A DNA stretch of 64,000 nucleotides from Spartobacteria bacterium (GTDB lineage Bacteria; Verrucomicrobiota; Verrucomicrobiia; Chthoniobacterales; Chthoniobacteraceae), in assembly GCA_021324395.1 (NCBI GenBank), contig JAJPJG010000036.1, positions 47,368 to 111,367 on the forward strand, given 5' to 3'. How positions within the stretch are numbered: position 1 is the stretch's first letter; every line of letters begins with the position of its first letter. The position numbers and the translations under genes are program-made. Shown in pieces: positions 32,260-41,277 of this stretch. The notes below the pieces were generated by a model, which made no database searches, was not told the origin of the DNA, and was given only the letters and a program-made list of their open reading frames with translations.

Positions 32260-33047
32260 TGCGTGAAGCCGTAAACATCCCATGTGCCCCAGTCGTCGGG
32301 CACGATTTCAAAGGTGCCGACGCCATTCATTTGCTGCGGATCGCGCGGAGTGCCGCCTTGTGGAGTGAAACGCACCCACCACGTTGGCTGGCAGCCTCCA
32401 TTGATCGATACCGTGTAGCGTAGTTTAGCACCGGTGGCGGTAGTCTCATCGTCGCTTTTTAAAAGGTAAGCCTGCAGTGTTCCGCCTGGTGTTCCGGGAT
32501 AAGTCGCAGAACCAAACTTCGCGATGGCCGACGCTTTTAAATCAGACGTGGTGTATTCATCGGACAGCGTAACGGTGCTGTCGTAGCTCAATTCGCCGGA
32601 GCCTGTTGTCGTGACAGTGGTAGCCGTCGTGACGATCGTGATTTTGGAGTAAAAATCAACGCTCGACCAATAACTCGCGCACGCCGGATTCGGGTCAGTG
32701 CATGGGTTCCATTCCGCCGAGCAGGAGGCATCCGGGTCGCCATGCGCCGGGCCGTAATGGTCCGTTACGTCCGTGGATGCCGAGCCTTCGCAATCCAAAA
32801 CGCAATCGCCCGATTCATCGCTATATGTCTCGGTTTTGGTGACCGAAATGTTCGATGTAAAATCAGGCTCGTCGCCAAAGGTCGCGTCGATGTGGCCGCT
32901 GGCTGAAGTATCGCGTTTCTTGTAAATTCTTGGAGGCGTGGAGGCATAGCCGTCGTTCTCGTGAAACCCGCACTTCTGCTTGCTGACCCCGGCCTGCCAG
33001 CTCACCACCTCGACACCGCAATCCTGTTTAAGCGGGGCAAGGTTCAT
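32253..33047 (-). CDS. Phage tail-region protein, unknown
   Basis: This 264-residue protein starts at an ATG that overlaps the stop of the hub-like gene (ATGA). It is rich in Thr, Ser, Asp and Cys (DESGDCVLDCEGSASTDVTD; HGDPDASCSAEWNPCTDPNP), with about ten cysteines, which is unusual for a virion protein. A beta-rich pattern runs throughout (SYDSTVTLSDEYTTSDLKAS; RYTVSINGGCQPTWWVRFTP). It has no signal peptide. Its position after the hub gene suggests a tail-tip or receptor-contact protein, possibly with disulfides or metal sites in the mature particle. This is inference from order only. Confidence 0.65.
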   Translation of the reverse strand: MNLAPLKQDCGVEVVSWQAGVSKQKCGFHENDGYASTPPRIYKKRDTSASGHIDATFGDEPDFTSNISVTKTETYSDESGDCVLDCEGSASTDVTDHYGPAHGDPDASCSAEWNPCTDPNPACASYWSSVDFYSKITIVTTATTVTTTGSGELSYDSTVTLSDEYTTSDLKASAIAKFGSATYPGTPGGTLQAYLLKSDDETTATGAKLRYTVSINGGCQPTWWVRFTPQGGTPRDPQQMNGVGTFEIVPDDWGTWDVYGFTQC

Positions 33048-34528
33048 GATGCGACGAAGACGTTGACGGTATTGCCGTCGCACAATGGCAGGCCGGCGGT
33101 TTTGCGCTGGTGACCGGGCGGTTTGTCGTTTTTCACCGAGCCATCGCCGCTGGTGCTGGCTGGGACGGCGCTCATGCCCATGCCGTGGTGTAAATGCCGG
33201 TGCAACCGGCGCAGCCGATCGGCACGCACCAGCGCGAGTTTGTCATCGAGTCCAAGGTGCGTTGGCGTGCCGCATTTGAAGCTGGTGGTTCCGGTGCGAA
33301 TGTCCCGCGAAATGCTCTGGCACATCGACCATTGGTTCGACAGCTCCGGTGCGGCATTGACCGCTTTCCAGAGTTCGCCCGGCAGCGGGTCCCAGTTCAC
33401 CTCCTGCCCTTTGGTTTTCCATTCAAAGTCGTAGCTCAGCGTTTTAAACGGCGCGTGCATGGACGCCGCGAGCCCGCTGGCCGGCGCTTCCTCGGGCACG
33501 GCAAAAGTGCCGTCATCGAGCAACTGCCCCGGTTGCAGCTCGATCGTCTGGTCGATCTCAAAAAACGAGCCGTTGCCTTGCGTGGAATCGTCCACGACGT
33601 ATTTGCGCCAGTAGCGCACGGTGTCCGAGTCACCCGGCTCGACGTTTTCGATGTAAGCCACCCACGTGATCCGCACACGGCTGAGCAGAATGTCGGGGCG
33701 CGCGGTCCAGTTCCAGCCGGTGACGTTGCCTGCGGTGACATCGAGCACGCGCGAAACCACGTCGCTGCTAATCACCGCGTTGCCGGCGTTATTGACCGCT
33801 GTGCCGCGATTGTTGTGGAAATGGAGGATCGGATGCGCGTCGCTGGTGTTGTAGAGCCAGCGGCAGGCGAGCAGCGGCATCCAGCGCATCTGGTCGCGGA
33901 TCACATCCCAGCAGAACCGCGATTGCGCCTGCGAGCCGGGCGGGTAGAGATCGGCCACCTGCGAGACATCCCACGTGATCGGGGCACCGGCCTGCGCGGC
34001 GGTGACGGCCGCTGCGTAGCCGAGCCCGGCGATGGTCGCATCGCTATAACCCGCCCACGCGAGGATGAACCATTCCAGAGCCTCGACGATCTGGTCTGCC
34101 ACTTTCATCGTGCTGGTGCCGGCATCGTTCCAGCGGTTTAAAATCACGTCGCTGTTCCATGCGTCGACAAACGTGGTGGTGAACACGGTCGGATCAGCGG
34201 GGATTTTGCAGCGCTGGCGAAAGACTTTGCCACGCAGCAGCGCCTGCGGGCCGAGGATTGTGTAGCGGCGTTCCTCCTTGTTTCCGGTGGCCTCGCCGCG
34301 CGGGTCGAGGCACCAGCCGGTAAAGCGGATCGTGTTTGTCCAGTCGCGCAAAATCACGCGGGTAAAGGCGGGGATCAAATCGGCCGCCTGCATGCTGCGC
34401 GGCAGCGTGAGCGTCATCTTGTCGTCGCCCGCGCTGGTGGCGTCCACCACGCAATCGACGATGCCGAGATCAGCCAATGTGGCCGAGGTGCTGTTGCCGA
34501 TCTGGAGTGTATGGTTTTGCAGGCCCAT
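33044..34528 (-). CDS. Tail hub / baseplate-like protein
   Basis: This 494-residue protein begins MGLQNHTLQIGNSTSATLAD. A beta-rich N-terminal domain (KMTLTLPRSMQAADLIPAFT; FTGWCLDPRGEATGNKEERR) resembles the first barrel of gpD/gp27-type tail hubs. A long middle with many Trp and a His-rich stretch near the end (RLRRLHRHLHHGMGM) follow. It sits directly behind the tape-measure gene (two bases), where phages normally encode distal tail and hub proteins. Assignment is by position and general pattern; a precise family was not recognised. Confidence 0.6.
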   Translation of the reverse strand: MGLQNHTLQIGNSTSATLADLGIVDCVVDATSAGDDKMTLTLPRSMQAADLIPAFTRVILRDWTNTIRFTGWCLDPRGEATGNKEERRYTILGPQALLRGKVFRQRCKIPADPTVFTTTFVDAWNSDVILNRWNDAGTSTMKVADQIVEALEWFILAWAGYSDATIAGLGYAAAVTAAQAGAPITWDVSQVADLYPPGSQAQSRFCWDVIRDQMRWMPLLACRWLYNTSDAHPILHFHNNRGTAVNNAGNAVISSDVVSRVLDVTAGNVTGWNWTARPDILLSRVRITWVAYIENVEPGDSDTVRYWRKYVVDDSTQGNGSFFEIDQTIELQPGQLLDDGTFAVPEEAPASGLAASMHAPFKTLSYDFEWKTKGQEVNWDPLPGELWKAVNAAPELSNQWSMCQSISRDIRTGTTSFKCGTPTHLGLDDKLALVRADRLRRLHRHLHHGMGMSAVPASTSGDGSVKNDKPPGHQRKTAGLPLCDGNTVNVFVAS

Positions 34529-34529
34529 T

Positions 34530-36458
34530 TTAGTAGTCGCTCCTTGCGCCTTCGATTCTCGATTTCATCTCGGTCATCGAGGAAGCCATCGCGGCGGCTG
34601 CGGCTGTCACCATTTTCGAAGCGTTGCTGATTTCCTGCGCGGAATGCGTCAAGTCCTGGGCGGCTTTGCTGTGCGCGGCGGCGGCGGCTTTGGCGTGTTC
34701 GCTCGCGGCTTTGAGGGCTTCAAAGTCTGCGCTTGCACCTGTTCCTGATTTAACCTCGCTCGGAAGTGAGAGCGGGCTTTTGGTGTCAATCGGCTTCTCA
34801 TATTCCGCGTCGCGATCATGCTCCAAGTCTGAAGCCGATTTTTGGCCTCTCACATGATCATGACGATCCTCGCGCGCAAATTCGCGTTTGAGTTGGCGGC
34901 GCGCCGCAGCGTTTGGAGCGTCGCGAAGCCTCTCGTCTCGCTCCTGTTTTTTCGATTTGGCGGCTGCTTTATCAGCCGCTTCATCCTCGCGCACATCGGC
35001 CTTGACGATCTGCTCGGCTTCGCGTGCAGCTTGCTCCTTAGCGCGCTCCTCGGAGAGTTGCGCCTGATGCGCGCGATCGATTGCTTCCTCGGTCTCGTGC
35101 CGGTTCTTGCGCTCGGTTTCCTGCTGTTGCTTTAGCGCCTTGTCTTTTTCGTCCTGTGCTTCTTTGCGCCGGCGGGCTGACTCCTCCTGATCGGCGGCTT
35201 GCTGCTCGATCTCGCGCGCTTCCTTTGCGTTTAATTTTTCGCGTTCGAGTGCGGCGATTTTGTTGCCGCCGCTGACTTGCGCCTCAACCGCCTTGGCGCT
35301 TTGTGTGCTGGCGGCGTTGTTCGCTTTTTTTTGCTCTTCCTCAGCTTCCTTCTTTTTCGCTTCCAGCTCTTTTATTTGATCTTCGACTTTTTCTTTTAAC
35401 CACGCAGCGAGCGCCTCGCGTTCCTTGTCGATGCGATCGCGCGCGGATTTAAAACCTTGTTTTTGCGCATCGGTATCAGCGGCAAGTCCGTGTTGTTCGT
35501 AAAATTCCGAGGCTTCCTGCGCGGCGGGTTTGTCCAGTCGAGCCTTAACCGCCGCAACTTTGTCAGCGAAATCGTTTTTCTGCTGCTTGATATTTTCGTA
35601 TAACGAGCGGGCTACAGCAGCGGCTTGAGCGGCATCCTCAGCCGCTTTTTCCTGCGCTTCAATCTTACGCTTTTGGAGTTCGATTTCCTTGTCGTAAAGC
35701 GCCTGAGAGCTTTGATTACGCAGCGAGGCAAAAGTGGTTTTGGTGTTGAATACCTGTTGCCGTTTTTCCTCGTCGCTCAGGTCGGATCGCCCCTGTATTC
35801 CGGCAATGGCATTCTTTTCCTGCGCAGCCAGAAGTTTTTCCATTTCGCCATGAATGGAACGAAAAGTTTCCAGGGTGTGATCAAGTGCGGCATCGGCATT
35901 TTTGATGGCCTCCTCCCACTCCTCCGCCGGTTTTTTCATCTTCTCGGCTTCCTTTACCGTCTCGTCAATTTTCTCGCGCGCATTCTCCGCTTCGTCTGCG
36001 ATTTTTTCCTGTTCCTCCTTCGCCTTTTTCGAAGCTTCGACCACATGCCCGATCAGTTCCGTGAGGCCAGTGAGCGCCAGCGCCAAGACGCCAAACACCC
36101 CAGCACCCGCCGCGAGCGCTACGCCCTTGAACGCAAACATCAGCCCATGCAGCGCGCCTTCGCCGCCTTGCGCAGCTTCAGATAACCCGGCAATCGCCAG
36201 ATGCGCGCCGTGCAGCCCGTGCGTGGCTTCCATCGCCGCCTCACGGATTTCGCCCTGCGCTTCACCTTCGCGATGCAGCGCCTCCCGCGCTTCGCGCAAG
36301 CCTTCCGTCGTCTTCGCGTGTTGCGCGTTGTATTCCTCCGTCGCCGCCGTGGCCTTTTTGGTGGAGTCGGCGACTTGATCGAGACCGGCAGCGGTTTTCT
36401 GCGCGCCGTCGCCGGTCGCCGTCGTCGCGATCTCTAGATCAAACTTTTTGTCGCTCAT
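34530..36458 (-). CDS. Tail tape-measure protein
   Basis: This is a 642-residue, mostly helical protein. The N-terminal coiled coil (LDQVADSTKKATAATEEYNA; TTEGLREAREALHREGEAQG) precedes a hydrophobic Gly/Ala-rich segment (FKGVALAAGAGVFGVLALAL), typical of tape measures, which are threaded into the tail tube and form a channel for DNA. A very long charged coiled-coil region of Glu, Lys and Gln follows (about 150-560). The length would predict a tail of about 90-100 nm by the usual 1.5 angstrom per residue rule, which is a rough inference. It overlaps no gene; the hub gene follows after two bases. Confidence 0.83.
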   Translation of the reverse strand: MSDKKFDLEIATTATGDGAQKTAAGLDQVADSTKKATAATEEYNAQHAKTTEGLREAREALHREGEAQGEIREAAMEATHGLHGAHLAIAGLSEAAQGGEGALHGLMFAFKGVALAAGAGVFGVLALALTGLTELIGHVVEASKKAKEEQEKIADEAENAREKIDETVKEAEKMKKPAEEWEEAIKNADAALDHTLETFRSIHGEMEKLLAAQEKNAIAGIQGRSDLSDEEKRQQVFNTKTTFASLRNQSSQALYDKEIELQKRKIEAQEKAAEDAAQAAAVARSLYENIKQQKNDFADKVAAVKARLDKPAAQEASEFYEQHGLAADTDAQKQGFKSARDRIDKEREALAAWLKEKVEDQIKELEAKKKEAEEEQKKANNAASTQSAKAVEAQVSGGNKIAALEREKLNAKEAREIEQQAADQEESARRRKEAQDEKDKALKQQQETERKNRHETEEAIDRAHQAQLSEERAKEQAAREAEQIVKADVREDEAADKAAAKSKKQERDERLRDAPNAAARRQLKREFAREDRHDHVRGQKSASDLEHDRDAEYEKPIDTKSPLSLPSEVKSGTGASADFEALKAASEHAKAAAAAHSKAAQDLTHSAQEISNASKMVTAAAAAMASSMTEMKSRIEGARSDY

Positions 36459-36480
36459 GCGATTCCTCGGATGAGCGCCG

Positions 36481-38964
36481 CTAGTTAACTTTTAGCCCGA
36501 CCCAGTTATAGGTGCTAGTATCGGTGGCTGCACCGGTGATGTTGGCCGAGCCTGAAAAAACGACGATGGACGGAAGATTGGTTCCGGGTGTTCCGCCGGC
36601 AGTTTTAATCGTTGGAACGATAACCGTATTCGCGTCGATGGCCGTGCTCGCGATGCTGGCCGTGCCGCTGGTGAGAGTAAACGTGCCGGAGAGCGAGTTC
36701 GCTCCGCTTTTGACCTTCAGCGTCTTGCCAACGGTGGCGGTCGTCAGATCGCCGTCGCTGAGCACCCCGCCGCCGGTGTAGATCGTTTTCACGATTGTCA
36801 GGCCGCCGTCGCAGCGCATCGCGCCGGTGCCGACGCCGCTGCTGTCGGCTGTGTATTGGGTGAGCGCGTAGCCGGTCGAGAGCGTGCCGCCGCTGAGCGT
36901 GATGACCGTGGTTCCCGCGACACCGTAGAGGACGCTCCCGCTGTTGCTGGCGGCGAGAAACCCGCCGGCTGTGGAGCTGCTTGAATTACCAAATCGGAAA
37001 CCGGTGTTGCTGCCGGCCCCGCCGAGCAGCGCGACAAAGCAGTCGGAACTATTTTCAAAGGCAAACTCCGAGCTGCTGTCGCTCGCGCCGCTGCTCGCTT
37101 TTTGCACGGAAAAATAAGGCGTGGAGAGCACCTTCAACCCGAGCGCACTGCGCCAGCCGCTGGCGCTGCCGAGCGTCGGGGTGCCGTTGAGAGTCGGCGT
37201 GGTCATCGTGCCCGATGTTCCGAGCACGGCGGAACCGCTGCCGGTGGTGGTGGTGATCGAGAGCGCGCCGGTGCCGCCGCTGGTGGTCACAAGGCCGTTG
37301 CTCGTGAGGTTTGAAAGCGTCGCGATGTTTTGCGAGGTGTTCACCGTGATCGTGTTCGTGCTTCGGGTGAGGCCGGTGGAAAAGGTGAGCGGAACTTCAT
37401 ATGCGCTCGATGCGGTAAACGCGGCAGTGCCGAGCGTGCCGCTGCTGCCGGCGGCGAGGCTGTAGCCGTTGAGATTGAGCGTGCCCGTGCCGGTGCTGAC
37501 GGTGTTACCGTTGACCGTGGCGGCCACGAGCGCACCCGCGCTGCTCACCGACCAATTCGTGCCGGATAGCGTTCCGTAGGTGGTGACGTTATTGGTGCCG
37601 GCGTTGAACTTGAAGTAGCTATTTCCCGGACTGCGCGCGATATAGAAGTTACTCGTGCCGCCGCTGTCGTAGTCGGTAAAAATGGCCGCGTAATCCGCGC
37701 TGGCCGCGTCGAAATAGAGGTTGGAATGGTAGCCGCCTGTGCCGCTAATCGTAAGCCCATCCGCACGCGGGCGGCGCGTGCTCGGCGTGGTGGGAAATGT
37801 GCCGACCCCGAAAGCGTTGCTGCCATTGTTCTGGATCGAAAATGCCGAGGCGTCGCGTGCGGCCACGAGGTTGAGCACGATTTGTTTTTCAGCCGCACCG
37901 AGCCGGATCACCGAGGGATGGCTGAAGGAAGTCGGCTGCCGCAGGTCAGCCGCGCTGCTCCACGTCGTGAGATCGCTTGAATCGCGGTATTTGCAGCCGC
38001 CGATTGTGTATTCTCCAAACAGCCGGTAAGTCCCGCTGGCGAGCAGCACCACCGATGCCCCCTCGCCGACGTTCAAGCCGGAATTGACGACGGTGTTGTA
38101 ACCGGAAAACGGGCTGCTCGAGCTCGCTTCCTGCATATTGGCCGCAAAGAGCAGGTCGTAAAAAATGTAATAGGTGCCGGCGCGGTAGACGATGTATGGC
38201 GAGTTGTTCGAACTGGCTGCGGAAAGCGCCGTTCCGGTGATCTGCACCGGCGCGCTCCAGCCGGTGGTGAGGTCGATTTCGGACGCCGGGTGCATCTCGT
38301 AGGCGAGCATCTTCACCGAATCGTCGCCCGCCGCGATCGTCAGGTGCAGGCTGTTGTCCGCCGGATCGACAAACCAGAGAGGCCCCCACGTTTTCTTACC
38401 CGAAAAAGCGGCCACGGTGATTTGCGTAAAAGTCCAGTTCGCCAAATCCGTGCTGGTGCCGACAACGAAGCGGCCGTTCGTCCCGCTCATGCCATCGCTC
38501 GTAAAGGCGACGATGAACCGCCCACCGCGATAGAGGATGGAAGGATCGCGCACGGTGCCGCTGGTGGAAGTGATCTGCCGGTCGGTGGCAAATCGCCAGT
38601 TCAGCGCGTCGGTGGACGTGATGAACTCCAGTTTTTCGTCGTAGTAATTAAACGTCGCGCCGAGATAGCACTCGCTGGCATCGAGCGGCTGGTAAGTGTT
38701 GCCGATCGATGTGCCGCTGAGGTTCAGCGTGCCGCTGACGTTCACCGTCGAGCCGGTGGCTGTGTTGAGCACTGCGCCGCTTCGGAGCGTGGTGGTGCCG
38801 GAAATTCCAGTCGTGCCGCTCACGATGTTCGTTCCGCTTAACGTAGTGACGCCGCTGAACGTCTGTGCGCCGGTGTGGTTGGCGGTGGTCGGATCGGTCT
38901 GCGTGACCGCGCCGAAAGCGGCGATACCGCTGAGAAGAAAAAGTGCGATGAATGCTTTTTTCAT
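36481..38964 (-). CDS. Tail spike/fibre-like protein with a GH43-type beta-propeller and a signal peptide
   Basis: This 827-residue protein begins MKKAFIALFLLSGIAAFGAV, a convincing Sec signal. Residues about 30-90 are Thr/Ser/Gly repeats. Residues about 95-355 show five-bladed propeller blades of the GH43/32/68 kind: FITSTDALNWRFATDRQITS, RDPSILYRGGRFIVAF (Asp140 at a typical catalytic-acid position), GTSTDLANWTF, GPLWFVDPADNSLHLTI and NNSPYIVYRAGTYYIFYDL. The rest is a long Ser/Thr/Gly/Asn beta-repeat region like phage fibres. The ATG at 38964 was chosen because the signal starts there; 309 upstream codons in frame are shadow of other genes. It is probably a carbohydrate-binding or depolymerase spike. 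Confidence 0.78.
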   Translation of the reverse strand: MKKAFIALFLLSGIAAFGAVTQTDPTTANHTGAQTFSGVTTLSGTNIVSGTTGISGTTTLRSGAVLNTATGSTVNVSGTLNLSGTSIGNTYQPLDASECYLGATFNYYDEKLEFITSTDALNWRFATDRQITSTSGTVRDPSILYRGGRFIVAFTSDGMSGTNGRFVVGTSTDLANWTFTQITVAAFSGKKTWGPLWFVDPADNSLHLTIAAGDDSVKMLAYEMHPASEIDLTTGWSAPVQITGTALSAASSNNSPYIVYRAGTYYIFYDLLFAANMQEASSSSPFSGYNTVVNSGLNVGEGASVVLLASGTYRLFGEYTIGGCKYRDSSDLTTWSSAADLRQPTSFSHPSVIRLGAAEKQIVLNLVAARDASAFSIQNNGSNAFGVGTFPTTPSTRRPRADGLTISGTGGYHSNLYFDAASADYAAIFTDYDSGGTSNFYIARSPGNSYFKFNAGTNNVTTYGTLSGTNWSVSSAGALVAATVNGNTVSTGTGTLNLNGYSLAAGSSGTLGTAAFTASSAYEVPLTFSTGLTRSTNTITVNTSQNIATLSNLTSNGLVTTSGGTGALSITTTTGSGSAVLGTSGTMTTPTLNGTPTLGSASGWRSALGLKVLSTPYFSVQKASSGASDSSSEFAFENSSDCFVALLGGAGSNTGFRFGNSSSSTAGGFLAASNSGSVLYGVAGTTVITLSGGTLSTGYALTQYTADSSGVGTGAMRCDGGLTIVKTIYTGGGVLSDGDLTTATVGKTLKVKSGANSLSGTFTLTSGTASIASTAIDANTVIVPTIKTAGGTPGTNLPSIVVFSGSANITGAATDTSTYNWVGLKVN

Positions 38965-38969
38965 AAAAT

Positions 38970-39236
38970 TTAACTGGCGACCCAGCTCGGGCCGTCCTGC
39001 CACGTGCTGCCGTCTGTTGAGACTTGAATTTTGAATCCGTGCGTGATCGGCACGAGTTTCGCGTAGGTGCCGATCAGCACTTCGCCCGCCGCGTTGAGGC
39101 TGGATAGTTTGATGATCGTCGCGTCGGACTTGATTAAATAGAGCCCGCCGTCGCTCCCCGCGAAGAGGCCGGTGTAGCCGGAAGCGGGGCCGCTGCTCGG
39201 GTTTGCGATTTGCGGTAGTGAAATAACACCGTCCAT
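38970..39236 (-). CDS. Small tail-fibre-related protein
   Basis: This 88-residue beta-rich protein (MDGVISLPQIANPSSGPASG; YTGLFAGSDGGLYLIKSDAT) resembles the short N-terminal pieces found on phage fibre proteins, where 'LFAGSDGxLYxxxxdG' patterns are common. It ends five bases before the spike gene begins on the same strand and starts seven bases after the previous gene. It could be an adaptor between tail tip and spike. No catalytic feature is visible. Confidence 0.68.
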   Translation of the reverse strand: MDGVISLPQIANPSSGPASGYTGLFAGSDGGLYLIKSDATIIKLSSLNAAGEVLIGTYAKLVPITHGFKIQVSTDGSTWQDGPSWVAS

Positions 39237-39242
39237 AGTTTG

Positions 39243-39842
39243 TTAAGCAGCGAGCAGATACACGTCTGCCAACGGGTCGATGATTAGGGCGCCGTCGACT
39301 TGAAGCGAAAAGGCGACGAGGACTTTGCCCGCGCCGACTGTGGCCGTGGTGCCGGCGGGAATGATGAGCGGCGAGATCGCCGATTCGTCCAGCAGCGGCA
39401 GCGCGAAATCCGCCCCGCTCGCAGGCGAGCCATTCACCGCGATCGCGAGCTGGCCGCACTTGACGCTGTAGGTGACGACGGAGGAGAGATTCTCCATGTC
39501 TCCGCGCGTGGCGGTCCACGCCGCGCTGGTGGCGGTGATGGTGAGCGTGTCGGTGCCGTCGCTGTAGGTGATCACCAGGTTGCGCACGCCGCCGATCGCC
39601 TCGATGCGCTTGGCGTGAAACGTCATCGCTGCAATCGCGCTCGCGTGCTGCGTGGTGATGGTGAATTGCACGTCGTTGCTTTTGTTGTAGCGGTCGAGGA
39701 ACTGCAGCCAGAGCGCGCGGATCGCGGCGACCGTCTCCGTGACGGCCGCGCCGTTGATCTCCAGCTTCCCGCAGCGCCCGCCGGTGCGCGTGCCATCGGC
39801 CAGCGTTACGGCGTTGCAGGTGATTCTGACGACGTTGTTCAA
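39243..39842 (-). CDS. Phage tail-region protein, beta-rich
   Basis: This 199-residue protein begins MNNVVRITCNAVTLADGTRT. A helical hairpin near residues 35-55 (ETVAAIRALWLQFLDRYNKS) is surrounded by beta strands (NDVQFTITTQHASAIAAMTF; ITYSDGTDTLTITATSAAWT). It lies between the tail-tube-like gene and the spike gene. The first strand pair plus helix plus long beta domain is compatible with a distal tail or tail-terminator-type protein, but I do not recognise the family. Start and stop fit neatly between neighbours (12- and 6-base gaps). Confidence 0.62.
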   Translation of the reverse strand: MNNVVRITCNAVTLADGTRTGGRCGKLEINGAAVTETVAAIRALWLQFLDRYNKSNDVQFTITTQHASAIAAMTFHAKRIEAIGGVRNLVITYSDGTDTLTITATSAAWTATRGDMENLSSVVTYSVKCGQLAIAVNGSPASGADFALPLLDESAISPLIIPAGTTATVGAGKVLVAFSLQVDGALIIDPLADVYLLAA

Positions 39843-39854
39843 ATCGTGCGCCGG

Positions 39855-41021
39855 TTACGAGTTGACGCCGAAGGTGAAGAGCGGCTGCCACGCGCTGCTT
39901 TGGTAAGCCTGGATCGCTTCCAGCTCCACCTTGTCGGTGACCGGGTTTTTGGTTGAAAATTCGTGCCCGGCCTTTGCCTTGCGCACGAGCGGGATCACGA
40001 GGTTCAACCCGCCGCTTTTCGCGCCGGTGATGTTTGCCTGGCAGGTTTGCGCCTGCTCCACGCTGCCGCCGAGCACGTCCGCCGTCTCGGGAAAATAGGT
40101 GGAGTAAAACGTGTCCACATCGATGTTATGCGGGCGGAAGCTGAGCGTTCCGGTGAGCATGCCCTGCCGGTAATCGCGCGTCGGTTCCATCGCTGGTTTC
40201 ACCGGGTCGAGCACGCAGTTGGGTGTAAACGTGATGCCGTCCTTGTCGGTGACCACGGTGAGCTGCGCGAGCGTGAGCGTGACGCTGGCGTTCGTGGCCG
40301 TGGCGGCGGCGCTGAGGACGAACACCGTGCTGCTGGTGATCGAGGCCACGGTCGTGCTCGCAGGGATGCCGGTGCCGGTGATCGCCTGGCCGGGCAGGAT
40401 GCCCGCCGTGCTGGTGACGGTGACGTTCGTGCTGGTGTTCGTGGTCGCGGCGGTGATGGTGCCGAGATAACCGAGCGCAAGCGTGTAGCGGTCGAACAAC
40501 TCATCGGCAATCGTCCATGCCGGTTCGCTGTAGCTGGCGCTGGCCGCCGCGAAGAGCGACGCGGCATCGCCGACGTTCGTGCCGAGCGCCTGCAGGTAGC
40601 TCAACTCCACCGCCGAGCCGACGAGCGGCTTGTCCGGTGCGAAGGTGACCGGCGGCATTTTAGTCAGCATCGCGGCGTAAGCGGTGCCGGTGAGGCCGAG
40701 GTCGCTGGTGCCGCCAAACTTCTTGTGGATCACCGCCGGCAGATCGCTGGTCGGGCGCACGAGCGCGCCGGCGCTCGACGGGTTGGTGTAGGGAAAGAGC
40801 GCGGCGATTTGCGCGGCCAGCCCGGTCTTGAAGATTTTCGGGACGAAGGTGATTTTGCCCACCTTGTCCGCGATGCCTTTACTGATGCCGACGCCGCTCG
40901 CGCTCGGGATGTCAAACATCTGGTCGGGCAGGACGACTTTCCAGTCCTCCCGCATTTTCCATGTGGTGGAGTCCCAGGTCAGGTAAGCCGGGCCGCCGCG
41001 AAAGTTGGTTTGATTGCTCAT
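39855..41021 (-). CDS. Major tail (tube) protein with an inserted Ig-like domain
   Basis: This is a 388-residue protein. Its N- and C-terminal thirds (GISKGIADKVGKITFVPKIF; GTLSFRPHNIDVDTFYSTYF) show the alternating beta pattern of tail-tube subunits. Residues about 185-255 are a Thr/Ala/Ser-rich insert (GYLGTITAATTNTSTNVTVT; LPGQAITGTGIPASTTVASI), a decoration domain often found inserted in phage structural proteins. Position fits: after the MuG and Gp37-like tail-joining genes and before the tape measure. A tube role is more likely than a fibre role, but it was not confirmed. Confidence 0.68.
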   Translation of the reverse strand: MSNQTNFRGGPAYLTWDSTTWKMREDWKVVLPDQMFDIPSASGVGISKGIADKVGKITFVPKIFKTGLAAQIAALFPYTNPSSAGALVRPTSDLPAVIHKKFGGTSDLGLTGTAYAAMLTKMPPVTFAPDKPLVGSAVELSYLQALGTNVGDAASLFAAASASYSEPAWTIADELFDRYTLALGYLGTITAATTNTSTNVTVTSTAGILPGQAITGTGIPASTTVASITSSTVFVLSAAATATNASVTLTLAQLTVVTDKDGITFTPNCVLDPVKPAMEPTRDYRQGMLTGTLSFRPHNIDVDTFYSTYFPETADVLGGSVEQAQTCQANITGAKSGGLNLVIPLVRKAKAGHEFSTKNPVTDKVELEAIQAYQSSAWQPLFTFGVNS

Positions 41022-41042
41022 GGTTTAAATTGTGTTGTTGTT

Positions 41043-41267
41043 TTACTGGTTGTTCGCTGCTGGTTTTGTGGTCGGAGTTGAAGCGCCGCTTTGCGGCTCC
41101 GGTTTTGGAGCGGCGGGCGCGGGCTTCGGTGCATCGGGCGGGACGATCGCGTTCACGCTGTCGGTCCATTCCGGAACTTTGGTTTGTTTTTCAGCCGGTA
41201 ACTTGCGGAAGTCTTCGAGGGCTTTCGTGTAGTGCTGGTAGATTTTGGCGTTTTGTTCGTCTGTCAT
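41043..41267 (-). CDS. Small phage protein, possible tail accessory
   Basis: This 74-residue protein (MTDEQNAKIYQHYTKALEDF) has one amphipathic helical half. The C-terminal half is almost entirely Pro, Ala, Lys and Ser (PPDAPKPAPAAPKPEPQSGA), a flexible tail. It sits between the Gp37-like protein and the tail tube. No family is recognised. Confidence 0.6.
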   Translation of the reverse strand: MTDEQNAKIYQHYTKALEDFRKLPAEKQTKVPEWTDSVNAIVPPDAPKPAPAAPKPEPQSGASTPTTKPAANNQ

Positions 41268-41277
41268 AATTGTTTGG

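Noticed and set aside
33194..34141. Rightward 315-residue ORF opposite the hub gene
   Set aside because: Composition (Arg, His, Val) is typical of antisense to a GC-rich coding strand. It is opposite a gene coupled on both sides.
36481..39891. A single 1136-residue tail protein
   Set aside because: The first 309 codons are His/Arg-rich shadow of two good genes (38970-39236 and 39243-39842). A real start with signal peptide lies at 38964.
39963..41081. Rightward 372-residue ORF opposite the tail-tube gene
   Set aside because: It is Arg/Gly/His-rich with no domain pattern; the leftward frame is beta-rich and in operon order.
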